The position numbers and the translations under genes were made by a program. Positions 11,616 through 21,900 of a stretch of 64,000 nt of DNA are shown piece by piece. Location: assembly GCA_037447655.1 (NCBI GenBank), contig JBBHKE010000049.1:25510-89509 (forward strand). The letters run 5' to 3'. Origin of the DNA: Zygnema cylindricum (Eukaryota; Streptophyta; Zygnematophyceae; Zygnematales; Zygnemataceae). Each line of letters opens with the position of its first letter. The stretch's first letter is position 1. The notes beneath the pieces were generated by a model. The model made no database searches, was not told the DNA's origin, and was given only the letters and a program-made list of their open reading frames with translations.

Positions 11616-13657
11616 CTCCCTTTATTTTATTGTCTAACTTTAACTTAAGTTTAAGTCCACACTTTTCTTTGCAATATTTTAACTTGGGAGAAGGCACTGC
11701 TTTTGTCATCATATTAGCCACCATTCCCTTATTTGATCTATATAAAAGATTCACAATTGTATTTTCAACTTTTTCTCTCACAAAACTCAATCTGATGTCT
11801 ATATGTTTAGCCTTAAAATGATGTTTTGGATTAGCTACAATTGTAATGGCAGCTTGAATGTCACAAAACACTTCATGCACTCCCTCTTTCATATACCCCA
11901 GTTCTTGCAACAAGGACTTAACCCACATCAACTCATTCACAGCAAAACAAGAGGCCATGTACTCAGCCTCCATAGTAGACTGAGCAACCGCCTTTTGTTA
12001 CTTACTACTCCAACAGCAAGCACCTTCCCCCACATATAACACATACCCAGAAGTGCATCTTCTCATAGGTGCATCCCTATATTTGGCATCACTCCAAGTA
12101 GTGATGTCAGTGTGCTCCCCTCCCAAATGCAACCATAACTCTCTTGTTCCTAATAGATATCTCATGAATCTCTTGGCTGCCTCCTAGTCTTCTCCCTACA
12201 ATCATTAAGAATCCTTTTGAGTACTCCAACTGCTACTGCTATGTTTTGCCACGTACAATTCATAATATAGATCAAACTTCCTACGACCTGTCTATAAAGG
12301 AAAGGCTTCATAAACTCTTTGTCCTCTGGACTCATCTGATCATCTAAGATCATCAGTCCTCCTTCTACATTACCATCACTTACTTTTTTCAAGTCCATGG
12401 GAGTGGTACAACTGTTAGCCTTTTCCATCTCAACTTCTCAAGTATATTACTTATAGCTTTTATCGAGTAAGTCTAATAATCCTTTTCCCTTATCTCTCTC
12501 TATTTGGATCCCCAAAATGTATCTTGCCTCACCTAAATCCTTCATATCAAATCCGCTTATAAAATCTTTATGTAGCCTATTAATCTTTTCCAAAGACTTA
12601 CAGAGCACAAGCTGATCATCCACATAGATTACAATAAAAATGACACCATTCTTATCTTCAAACATATAGATAGAATGGTCACAATTGATCTGGATATATC
12701 CTTGACCGGTGAGAAACTCATCTAGTTTCTTATTCCACTGTCGAGGGACTTGCTTCAATCCATATAAGGATTTTATGAGCATGCAGACTTTTCTCTCTTC
12801 TCTTTCCTCCACGAACCCCTCGGGTTGCCTTATGAAAATTTCTTCCTCTAACTCACCATTAAGAAAAACAGTCTTCATGTCCATCTGGTGTATTTCCATG
12901 TCTTTCGCTAATGCCAGCCTGAGGAGAATCCTTACTGATGGGAACCGAACAACTGCAGCAAAAGTCTCCTCATAGGCAATCCCCTCCTTTTGGGTAAACC
13001 CTTTTGCTACCAATCGAGCCTTATGTCTCTCAATGGTATTATCTGGGTTCAGTTTTTGTTTAAACACCCATTTACAGCCAATCCGTTTTCTGTCTAGAGG
13101 ATAGTTGGCTAGTACCTAAGTATTTGCTTCCATGATAGAGGCCATCTCATCATTTATGGCTTTAATCTATCTATCTTTCTCTTGAGTGTTCAATGCCTCC
13201 AAGTATGATTGAGGCACATTTGGGTGAGATAGCTTAGTTACCTTATGAGCGGCCTATTTTTCCTGAATCCGTTTGCTGCTCCTTCTCCCCCCCTCAAACT
13301 CCACAGCTAGGATTGTGGGAAGTCTTTGATTTCTCCTTAGTGTCGTATCAGCTCCCTTATCCATAGAAGCGAGTATGGGTTCCTCCTCTTCTGTCTCCTC
13401 GAAGTCCATTGGAATGTGAGAAGTGTGCGGTGGATCTCCTAAGTCTTGGATCTTCCTTAAATCTGCAATTCTTGTTTCACTCATGTCTCTTTCTGGAAGG
13501 ACGGAATCCTCCTCACCTTCAGACTCAAATCTGATTCTTATCTTCTTGGTATATTTAAAGGGGTCAAATGACTTCCATTCATCCATGACAACTAAGGATT
13601 TGACCAAAATGATATCTCTCTTCGCTAAGTTATAGATTTTATATCCCTTGACATCCT
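11616..13657 (-). pseudogene. Element B reverse transcriptase and RNase H remnant
   Basis: Three main open pieces on the minus strand. 13254-13607 is the linker (VVMDEWKSFDPFKYTKKIRIRFESE...). 12447-13067 is RT with [31 protein letters not shown] and an intact FIVIYVDDQ catalytic motif. 11593-11973 is RNase H (MEAEYMASCFAVNELMWVKS, then NPKHHFKAKHIDIRLSFVRE), which reads through into the LTR. An intermediate piece (12162-12428) covers NSCTTPMDLKKVSDG. They lie in different frames with stops between them. The reverse transcriptase active site is preserved but the gene is not. Confidence 0.87.
13653..13657 (+). repeat. Target site duplication of element N, left copy
   Basis: ATCCT, identical to 18239-18243. 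It lies in the integrase C-terminal region of element B. Confidence 0.92.
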
Positions 13658-14587
13658 TGTTGTTTTGAAAAGTCAGTTTCGTGCTTAACTGCTAATTGGA
13701 TTTAATATGGAGGTTTGAATAGATTCACGGATTGGGGGAGCGAAGGGTTTGATAATTAAAGTTACGTAAAAGATTCATTGAGTGGTGTGAACAAGCAATG
13801 ACGAATGGACGGAGGATCGCGAAGCGATCCGATGTAAAATAAATGGAATGTTGAAATAGGCGCCACCGGTACGGAGCAGCTGCGACGAAGTTAAGTCAAC
13901 GCAGTTGCGGCTATCTTCATGATCCGTACGGAAAGCGCAGCCAGCGCAACTACGGATAATATGAATAGGATAGATTTCAAGTAGTGATGATTAAGCTTAG
14001 TGGTAGCTTAGTTTCTGACATACGAAGAGTACGGTGTAAATATTCTGTACAACAGAGGTTTGTCTTTTTGACTAGTTAGGTTATTAGAGTAGATACAGTA
14101 CGGCTGGTATGCCTCTGTACTCTGAGTATAACTTGCAGGACTTAGATTATTTTATGTATCGCAGTCAAGTTAATCAAAGCTATGGCAGACTGTTTTCTGC
14201 ATCTTTGACCTGTTGGTGTGATCACTCTGATTGGTGCTTTCATGTGAAACTTTGTGGAGTCATTCTATGATATAGAATCTATATGTGTGTGAAGTTTCAT
14301 TGTATTCCAGTATCTCTGTAAGATTCTGTGATCAGTCTAAGTGGCTAGTTTGTGAAGCTGTCAACTACATTTGGGAAACTCTGGAGCTTATATCTTCTAG
14401 ATGCCTTGGTGGATTTGGCTGTAACTTTGAGAGTTTACAGTGTATATGATATACTGCATATTGGTGCAGTTTGAGATCATTTTGTTTATTGTGGAGTAAT
14501 CTGTGTCGTCTGAAACACAGCTGTTTTTGAGGTAGTCTGTGGGTGTTTCCGTGAGTAATCCATGGCTGCAATAAGCTATGGACAACA
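13658..14587 (+). repeat. Element N 5' LTR
   Basis: 930 bp, from TGTTGTTTTGAAAAG to ATGGACAACA. It matches 17308-18238 almost base for base from about 14100 onward, with scattered substitutions and three single-base indels earlier. The last 26 bases contain the gag start codon at 14562. A motif near 14098-14125 (tacggctggtatgcct) is shared with the solo LTR at 24423-25288, marking a related family. Confidence 0.95.
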
Positions 14588-15890
14588 GGTTATGGGCCCA
14601 CACCCATGGCTACCTGTATTTGATGGATCAAAATATCACTACTGGAAGTGTGCGCTCGAGAGCTACTTCGAGATGATGGAACTAATGGATGTGGTGGACG
14701 GTACCTTGGCCGAAACTTCAAATGGATGGAAAAGTAAAAATCATGAGTGTCTAAGGGTTATTAAGAACTCCTTGACTCCGGATTTAGTAATGTCATACAT
14801 AAGTGTTAAAAAGGCAGCTGAATTATGGAAGTGCTTAGAAAGTATGTATGCAAAGACTTCTTTATATCATTAGCTTAGTAGTGTTACCAAAATAGTTGAA
14901 CACAAGTATGTAGGAGGTAGTATGGAGAAACACCGTATTGACTTACAAGTATTATTTGCAGAAAATGATTTGGCAGGAGGAAACTTTACAGATGCTCAAC
15001 AAGCTATCTTGTTAATGAGAAGTCTACCTAAAGAATATAAGAATGCACTAGATCGATTGACTTTAATTGATAAAAATGATTGGAGCGTAACTGTAGCTAG
15101 ACGAGTTATTTTAGATGAAGAGGCTAATAGAAGGGTCTTATCAAGTGAAAGGAATATAAAGAAATCTAAGTCAAAATTTCAAAAATTTAAAAGTAATAGT
15201 GAGTTCGGAGATCAACCAAAGAATTGTTTTTACTGTAATGATTTAGGACATACCTTCACGGTATGTCCATCGTATAAAAGTGCATGTGTTACAGGAAATT
15301 TCAGAGATGGATGGGACAACAACCTAGTTCGAATCCCAACAAGAAAGGAATCAAGTGATTTCGTGAGTGAGAGACAAGACTCGACAAATGACAAAAGGCA
15401 TACACCGTGTGTTGACGAATTTATCTACTTACCGACCGTGTGTGTTGTTTGGAATGGAGTAAAGGAGGAGGTGACAGAAAAGGATTTGGTGTCTGTCCCT
15501 GTTCAAGACGTCAGATTGGTGAGTAACACAGAGTTAAAGGAGGAAGAGTTATTTGAAGAAAGAGAAATTAGAGGAAGTGAAGGTTACTTGGAAGTGGAAG
15601 TCGAAAAATACTTAAACATAAAAACTAATACATTAAACCCGGTATTTCCAGAAGGACCGGGTGAAGATATGAAGAAAATTGGAATTAGGAATGAGGTGAA
15701 TAATGTGGAAACAGGTGAAAGGAGTTTTGACACCGAAGATAGTGTGGTGAAGGAGAAAAGAGAGAGGGACACGATTTTTGTGACCGTATCAGATGACAAA
15801 TCTGTGAGTGAAAGTTTCTTACAAGAAAGGTGGTTAACTAAAGTAAGAGGAGTTGAAGGAAGAGATGGCCACTTTAAAAGCAAAAACTAG
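14562..15890 (+). pseudogene. Element N Gag polyprotein, one internal stop
   Basis: A single frame of 443 codons interrupted once by TAG at 14871-14873. The next codons (LSSVTKIVEHKYVGG) continue in the same frame to 15890. The ATG at 14562 lies inside the 5' LTR in a good context (ccATGGc), and the frame crosses the primer site. The N-terminal part (PWLPVFDGSKYHYWKCALESYF) is typical of copia Gag capsid regions. A perfect CCHC zinc knuckle, CFYCNDLGHTFTVC, is at about residues 222-235. The remaining 200 residues are acidic, rich in E, V and K, and match no pol domain. The stop could be a single C-to-T change (CAG to TAG). Gag packages element RNA in virus-like particles. Confidence 0.85.
14588..14602 (+). 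promoter_or_regulatory. Primer binding site of element N (half-tRNA type)
   Basis: GGTTATGGGCCCACA follows the LTR end without a gap. Its first 13 bases are the reverse complement of the anticodon stem-loop region of eukaryotic initiator tRNA-Met. This is the primer arrangement known from Drosophila copia, where a 5' half-tRNA is used. The commoner plant site, TGGTATCAGAGC, is absent. The site is also translated as part of Gag (QVMGPHP). Confidence 0.8.
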
Positions 15891-16131
15891 AAATAAGGTG
15901 GACGTGAAAATTGGTGAACTAAGAGAAGAACAAAGAAAAACTGTTCAGAAAATTGGAGTGAGAAAAGAAGTTTGTGGGAGTGAAAAATGTAATAGAAATG
16001 CAAAAGTTAAAAATATAGGAAAGAAAAACTGCAAGAAAAGAGTGCAGCTGAAAAGAAGAAGAATCAAAACTAGAATTTCTCAAATGAATAAAGTTGCTGG
16101 AAGTAGCAAATGTATGGCGAAAAACATATAG
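15853..16131 (+). CDS. Small basic ORF downstream of gag in element N
   Basis: 92 codons in the +1 frame relative to gag, overlapping its end by 38 bases. The product is strongly basic (GELREEQRKTVQKIGVRKEV..., VQLKRRRIKTRISQMNK) and matches no known pol domain. It could be a nucleic-acid-binding tail reached by frameshifting, a decayed piece of a longer gag, or chance in purine-rich sequence. The same composition continues in broken frames to about 16310. Nothing firm can be said about its function. Confidence 0.3.
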   Translation: MKEEMATLKAKTRNKVDVKIGELREEQRKTVQKIGVRKEVCGSEKCNRNAKVKNIGKKNCKKRVQLKRRRIKTRISQMNKVAGSSKCMAKNI

Positions 16132-16560
16132 GTGAAACATAAAACTAGTATTTTTGACATTAAACAAGGAGAAAATTGTGACAGAAGTGTAAACTTTAAA
16201 ACAAGACAAAAGATCATGAGGAAAACAAAAAGAAGATGTAAAATTCAAAGGATCAGTGGTAGAAGAAAACATGCTCAGAAAGTGATCAAGATAAGAGAGC
16301 GGGAGAAATGATTTTGTGGAGAACGTGAATTTAGAGAAATCTTAATTTTGGAAAAACTTATATTATAAGCATGTCTTATACAGTCAACTTCGTTTGACAT
16401 ACTATTTTCGGTAGGATCTTCGATTTGGTGTTCTTTCTTGTTGAGTTAGTTAATAAGAAACGAAAAGATTTTATTATGTATTTTTGAAGACGAAGGAGGT
16501 GGCGGAAGCAATGGCTTGTTCAGGAAGGAAAAATTCGGGAGACATGGCAGAACGCAGCGA

Positions 16561-16694
16561 AAGCAGTGGAGAATCATTGGAAGAAGTTCGCGTCGCGAAG
16601 CTGTGACACAGCGTAGTAGCGCAAAGAAAGCAGTGGAGAATCATCAGAAGAAGTTCGCGTCGCGAACAGCGACGCAGCATAGCGGCGCAGCGAA
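16561..16694 (+). repeat. Two 67-bp tandem repeats in element N
   Basis: Copies start at 16561 and 16628 with aagcagtggagaatcat and share gaagaagttcgcgtcgcgaa. They are GC-richer than the surrounding DNA and rich in gcgcagc/gcgtcgcg words. Confidence 0.8.
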
Positions 16695-17097
16695 ATGAGT
16701 GGTGACGTATGACACTTACACGCTGATTATTTTATTCCAGGTGAAGGCAACTAAATATTCAGGGGTTATGCATTTATGGCGTAAGGGGAGCTATTACAGG
16801 ACACTTTTTGCAAGAAGGCAGCAAGCGACTGGGAATTGGCAGAGGGCAGCAAAAGCAATGGCGACGTCGGCAAAGCACTGGTGATGTGTTATTTTTGCTA
16901 AATTTATTGTATGATGAACAATGGAGGTTGATAAAGAATTTTGAATATTTAACTAATTTTTATTTGGAAACATTTGCGTACAGCATGGCCTAATGAGTCT
17001 AAAGCTTTAGGGGAGTGTAGAATTTGAAAGCTTTAGTCTCAGTAGATGAGGCTATGAAGAGGAAGTTAAAGGCGAAAAAGAGCAGCAGTTAGGAATG

Positions 17098-17275
17098 CGA
17101 TGTCAAACTAGCGCAGCATAGCAGTACATGCTGCGCTTTGTATTCATACTGCGCTCCGATGTCAAACTAGCGCAGCGTAGCAGCATAGCAGTACACGTTG
17201 CATTTTGTATTCATACTGCGCTGCGATGTCAAACTAGCGCAGCGTAGCAGCATAGCAGTACACGCTGCATATTTT
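17098..17275 (+). repeat. Three tandem repeats of about 59-67 bp in element N
   Basis: Copies start at 17098, 17157 and 17224 with cgatgtcaaactagcgcagc, and copies 2 and 3 have an extra gtagcag. Each ends in a tgc(g/a)ttttgtattcatact-like tail, and within copies the word agcgcagcgtagcagcatag recurs. The array lies just upstream of the purine tract and 3' LTR, where cis-acting RNA signals of retroelements often lie. Confidence 0.85.
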
Positions 17276-17296
17276 TCTAGGTGCACGAAACTAAAT

Positions 17297-17307
17297 TTTC
17301 GGGGGAG
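17297..17307 (+). promoter_or_regulatory. Polypurine tract of element N
   Basis: The stretch tttcgggggagg directly precedes the 3' LTR. It is the expected primer for plus-strand cDNA synthesis in an LTR element. Confidence 0.7.
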
Positions 17308-18238
17308 GGTTGTTTTGAAAAGTCAGTTTCGTGCTTAACTGCTAATTGGATTTTAATATGGAGGCTTGAATAGATTCACGGATTGGGGGAGCGAAGGGTT
17401 TGATAATTAAAGTTACGTAAAAGATTCATTGAGTGGTGTGAACAAGCAATGACGAATGGACGGTGGATCGCGAAGCGATCCGATGTAAAATAAATGGAAT
17501 GTTGAAATAGGCGCCGCCGGTACGGAGCAGCTGCGACGCAGTTAAGTCAAACGCAGTTGCGGGTATCTTCATGATCCGTACGGAAAGCGCAACCAGCGCA
17601 ACTACAGATAATATGAATAGGATAGATTTCAAGTAGTGATGATTAAGCTTAGTGGTAGCTTAGTTTCTGACATACGAAGAGTACGGTGTAAATATTCTGT
17701 ACAACAAGGTTTGTCTTTTTGACTAGTTAGGTTATTAGAGTAGATACAGTACGGCTGGTATGCCTCCGTACTCTGAGTATAACTTGCAGGACTTAGATTA
17801 TTTTATGTATCGCAGTCAAGTTAATCAAAGCTATGGCAGACTGTTTTCTGCATCTTTGACCTGTTGGTGTGATCACTCTGATTGGTGCTTTCATGTGAAA
17901 CTTTGTGGAGTCATTCTATGATATAGAATCTATATGTGTGTGAAGTTTCATTGTATTCCAGTATCTCTGTAAGATTCTGTGATCAGTCTAAGTGGCTAGT
18001 TTGTGAAGCTGTCAACTACATTTGGGAAACTCTGGAGCTTATATCTTCTAGATGCCTTGGTGGATTTGGCTGTAACTTTGAGAGTTTACAGTGTATATGA
18101 TATACTGCATATTGGTGCAGTTTGAGATCATTTTGTTTATTGTGGAGTAATCTGTGTCGTCTGAAACACAGCTGTTTTTGAGGTAGTCTGTGGGTGTTTC
18201 CGTGAGTAATCCATGGCTGCAATAAGCTATGGACAACA
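17308..18238 (+). repeat. Element N 3' LTR
   Basis: 931 bp, ending in GGACAACA and followed by the target duplication ATCCT (18239-18243). The first base is G where the 5' LTR has T. Other differences include a/t near 17463, a/g near 17515 and a few single-base indels. The long stretch from about 17770 onward appears identical to the 5' copy. Confidence 0.95.
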
Positions 18239-18409
18239 ATCCTCATCATGTCCTACAAAGTATCAAGGTTTTCCCTAAGCATGTAGTTTCCAGTTTTTCG
18301 TATCCGTGTCAAGACTGTAAACTTGGCTACCGATTACTTTAAGGTGAGAGATATTTGGTTTCTTTCCCACCCATCACTCATAAGGTGTCATTCGCTTTAC
18401 AGCTGAGTG
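18239..18409 (-). pseudogene. Element B integrase segment right of element N
   Basis: The minus strand gives a frame-shifted version of the copia integrase C-terminal block (TPYE-WVGKKPNISHLKVIGSQVYSLDTD, then NWKL), followed by a degraded GKP-YFVGHDED. It continues the sequence ending at 13657. It stops abruptly at 18409 against the LTR of element G. Confidence 0.83.
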
Positions 18410-19160
18410 TAGAATTTGATGGTTGTTTTAGTATTTTCTAGGTCTAAAATATAATGTAGAAAAGAAGCCGAGGCAATATGCCTCTAACTCCTCTCTTCAA
18501 CTCCCACACTCGTTGTAGTCACTGATAGGTAGAGAGGAAGCTCGAGCAATGGATGCCTATGCTATCTGGAGATTTACGGGAAATAGATTAGTTGAATTAC
18601 GGATAGGTAGTTCATTTACTAAAAGGATAAATGTCGAATTCATAATTTGATCCTGGTACCTACCGTCCGATATAGCCGCCGGTAGCTGCTAGACTTATCT
18701 ATTAAGTCTAGGTCTAAAGCTATGTGATATAGGATTTGTTAGGTATTTAAATGTTACCACGTAGGATAATTCATTTAACGACAATTATTTTTGGGATACA
18801 TAGATCCAGTTATGTAAAATTACAAATTACAATACGGATAAGAAACGAGTACCGCGCATTTGCTTCTTTAAACGAAACAAATACCGCGCATGTATTTATG
18901 ACAGCTACGATTGAAATCTGCATTCAATCAGACGGCCAGGAAGAATGCCGAGATTGCAGAAGAGTATCTTGGCGGTTTGTTGTCATCGCCACATCGGATG
19001 ACACGTGGCACAATTACATTTGATCGCGGCACCTCCGAGGATTACGTGACCGAATTCGGATTTGACATGTGTCGACATTTAGGCCATGTCGTACAATATT
19101 CGTACAGAAAGTTCACCGCCAGCTGTACTTTTGTGTACGGCAGTGTAATATGATTGGTGC
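18410..19160 (+). repeat. Element G 5' LTR, first part
   Basis: It starts TGTAGAATTTGATGG, close to TGTATAAATTAATGG of the F 3' LTR, and aligns with LTR F to the position where F inserted (tgattggtgc). The remainder is at 25496-25810, and the total of 1066 bp equals the usual family length. Confidence 0.85.
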
Positions 19161-20219
19161 TGTAGAAATTAATGGTTCATTTTTAAGTATTTTCTAGGTC
19201 TAAATTAAAATACAGGAAGAAGCCAAGGCAGTCTATCTCTAACTTCTCTCTCCAACTCCCACACGTGTTGTAGTCAATGGGAAGTTGGAGTGGAAGCTAG
19301 AGCCATAGCTGCCTAGGCTATCCATAGATTTACGGGAAATAGATTAGTTTATTTACCGGTTTATTTACTAAAAGGATTGGCGTCAGAACCAGGATTTGAT
19401 CCTGGTACCTAGGGAGATAGATAGCCGGTAGCCGGTAGTCCTAGCCGTTAAGTCTAAATCCAACGATACATAATACAGGGTTTGATAATTATTTATATAT
19501 AATTACGTTGGACAAATCATTTAACTACAACATCGTATGGGATACATAGATCCACTTATGTAAAAGTAGAGATTAAAGGTACAGACAAGGAAAAAGTACC
19601 GCGCATTTGTTTCGATAGCGAAAAGAATACCGCGTAGGTATTTATTACGGCTACGATTAAATATGCATTTAATCGGACGGCCGGAAAGTATGCCGAGATC
19701 GCGGAAGAGGATTTTGGTGGTTTGTGGTCATCGCCACATTCGATGACACGTGGCAAAAAGACATTGGATCGCGGCATCTCCAGGAATTAAGGGAGCGAAT
19801 CGGGATATACCACTTGTCGACATTTCGGACATGTCGTACAGCATTCCTATAGAAAGTACACCAGCAGCTGTACTTTTGTGTATGGAGGAGTAATATGATT
19901 GGTCCGTACATCAGTAGATAGAGTTTGTAAGTGAGATAGGACTTAGGAAAAATTGGTAGATAGGGCCCTCTCTCCAAGAGAGCTTCAGTACAAAAGGTAA
20001 ACTTTGACCCTCCATAACTTACTGCTCAAAGGAGCAAATACAAAGATTCTTTTTGCTATCGACTCAAGGGAGTCTTGATTTCAGAGGGGTGAAGGTGGTC
20101 AGAGTTTTTGTTTGCCAGGGTGGCAATAATTCTTGCTGAAACACGAAGGGGTGAGGGTTATCCTAGAGGCTTATTGGAAGCTGTCCACTCTGAGGACTTA
20201 TGGAGGTCTCACAGTTTCA
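19161..20219 (+). repeat. Element F 5' LTR
   Basis: 1059 bp, TGTAGAAATTAATGG to ...CAGTTTCA. It contains the perfect inverted repeat ccaggatttgatcctgg at 19389-19405, which on the minus strand is a T-arm-like hairpin with loop ATCAAAT. It also has an ACACGTGGC motif near 19746 and several GTAC words near 19835-19885. Confidence 0.9.
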
Positions 20220-20234
20220 AGTTATGGGCCCACC
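20220..20234 (+). promoter_or_regulatory. Primer binding site of element F
   Basis: AGTTATGGGCCCACC directly after the LTR. It equals the H site GGTTATGGGCCCACC except for the first base, and is complementary to the anticodon arm of initiator tRNA-Met. Confidence 0.75.
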
Positions 20235-21900
20235 CTCTAGGGTACCCATCTTTAATGGAACTGGCTTCTTATAGTCGAAAAGTATGATGATAGGAGCTCT
20301 ATGCGAAAAATGATTTTGGGGGATAGTGAGTGGACGATTGGGGCGTCCATTAAGTCTTCGAATCCCTCCAAGGTTTGAAAGAAGCAGATTCACAAAAAAA
20401 GCAGGTCCATTTTCAACAGAGGAGACAAAGGAAGGAGAGGTGGTGGACAAAGGAGCGGAGAAGGAGACGACCACACCAATAGCAACTGGATGGGTATTTA
20501 TGTCACCTATTTGAGGAACGAGGAGAACGATGTATTGTTTATTTCGGAGATGAACAAAAACCTCATCTCTACATCTGTATTAGATGATAAGGATTTTTTT
20601 ACTAGCACTAGGGAAGGAGTCTTTACTGCTAGTTTTGAGGAAGAGGCCTATTTCATCGTTGAGAAAGGGAGCCAAGGGATGTTTAGGTTGATTTTAAGTA
20701 ATGAACAAAGAAACTTTATTATGCTGGTGTTTATGATATTATGATGTGGCATAAGAGGCTTGGGCATGTGAATCTAGATAAGTTAAGAGAGATGAAAAAG
20801 ATGGGAGTGGTGGAAGGGATTCAGTTCAATGAGAGTGATAATATAAGTGATTGTAGTGGATGTTCTCAAGATAAAGCACACAGATTACCCTTTCTCAAAA
20901 CAACCACTTATAAAGGAGAAAAAATTATAGATTAAGTACACACAGATATTTGGGGACCGGCTAAAGTGCCCTCACCGAGAGGGGAAGAGATTTATGATGA
21001 CTATCATTGATGATTGGTCTCGCTATTCCGAGGTGTATTTTTTGAAAAACAAGTCAGAGGCTTAGGATTGTTATAGACAATATAAAGCATGGAGCAAAAA
21101 AATCCAAGAAACTCCAATCACGAGAGTAAAGAGTGAGAATAGTGGAGAGTATACTTCTAACCAGTTTGAGGATTTTCTGAGGGAAGATGGAGTCCAACAC
21201 CAAAAGACAGTTCCAGAAAACGTAGAACAGAATGGGGTAGCTGAAAGATTAAAAAGGACACTAAGTGATAGTGCTAGAAGTATGTTGCCAGACAAGAAGA
21301 TAGGAAAAAGGTTTTGGGCCGAAGCAATGAACTGTGCTAATTTCCTCATAAATAGAGTTCTTACTTCAGCTATAAAAGATCAAACACCTTATGGGAGATG
21401 GACAGGTCGGAAACCAGACATATCTCACTTAAAGAGTTTTGGCAGTCAAGTATTCAGTCTAGATACAAATCGGTGTAATTGGAAGCTAGATCCTAAAGGA
21501 AAACCGGGATACTTATTAGGATATGATGAGGATGTGAAAGGATATAGAGTCTATGATATAAAAAAGGGAAGATATAATCTTAGTAAAGCATCTAGTAGTT
21601 ATGGATAAAGGAAAGTCCGTGGATCCTTTCAAGTATACAAAGTCAGTAAAAATCAGATTTGAGTCAGAAAATTTCGATGACTTTGAACTTCCAAACTATC
21701 CAAGTTTTAGAGAAGATGACATTCTTGCAGGTACAAATCAGACCGAAAACAACTCGGCTGCGGATGCTCCAGTGATAACTCTACCTGAAGCGGAAGACGT
21801 GGTGGAAACTGATTCGAAATCAAGGGAGGGGAGAAGCCGAGATTGTTCGAAAGAACCCACGAGAACCATCTATTCCGGCCACAGATTTTGAGGGGGGAAG
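20220..21900 (+). pseudogene. Element F gag-protease-integrase remnant
   Basis: Gag remnant to about 20533 (VMGPPSRVPIFNGTGF...). After a deletion the protease end reads ISEMNKNLISTSVLDDKDFF (20550-20610). The GAG-pre-integrase block (MMWHKRLGHVNLDKLREMKKM, CSGCSQDKAHRLPF) is at 20741-20935. The integrase core near 20940-21300 has HTDIWGP and VPENVEQNGVAER but frame breaks at 20935 and about 20990. The C-terminal block (TPYGRWTGRKPDISHLKSFGSQ) is at 21282-21608, with the linker to 21900. Confidence 0.85.

Larger units (their letters stand above)
13658..18238 (+). mobile_element. Element N: young gag-only LTR retrotransposon
   Basis: A complete 4581-bp element: LTR 13658-14587, internal 14588-17307, LTR 17308-18238, with a perfect 5-bp target duplication. 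The LTR termini are TGTTG...CAACA. The two LTRs differ at only about a dozen positions by eye, so it inserted recently relative to its neighbours. The internal region has a half-tRNA-type primer binding site, one long gag frame, a short basic ORF, a tandem-repeat-rich 3' third and a purine tract. No protease, integrase or reverse transcriptase sequence was found. It is probably a non-autonomous element mobilised by enzymes of a full copia relative. Confidence 0.93.
10609..18409 (-). mobile_element. Element B: copia element split by element N
   Basis: Minus-strand copia of the A/H subfamily: 3' LTR at 10609-11615, RNase H and RT from 11616, linker and end of integrase to 13657. It is then interrupted by element N (13658-18238) and resumes at 18239-18409 with earlier integrase sequence (WVGKKPNISHLKVIGSQVYS). 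The polyprotein reads GHDED-VKGYKIYNLAK across the two sides once N and one ATCCT copy are removed. It is truncated at 18409 where the LTR of element G starts. Protease and gag are missing. Confidence 0.9.

Noticed and set aside
17098-17275. CRISPR-like repeat array
   Set aside because: Repeats are contiguous without unique spacers and lie inside a retroelement of a eukaryote.
18016-18249. Minus-strand frames of 63-77 codons, repeated at 14365-14603
   Set aside because: They are in the paired LTRs of element N and appear twice only because the LTR does.
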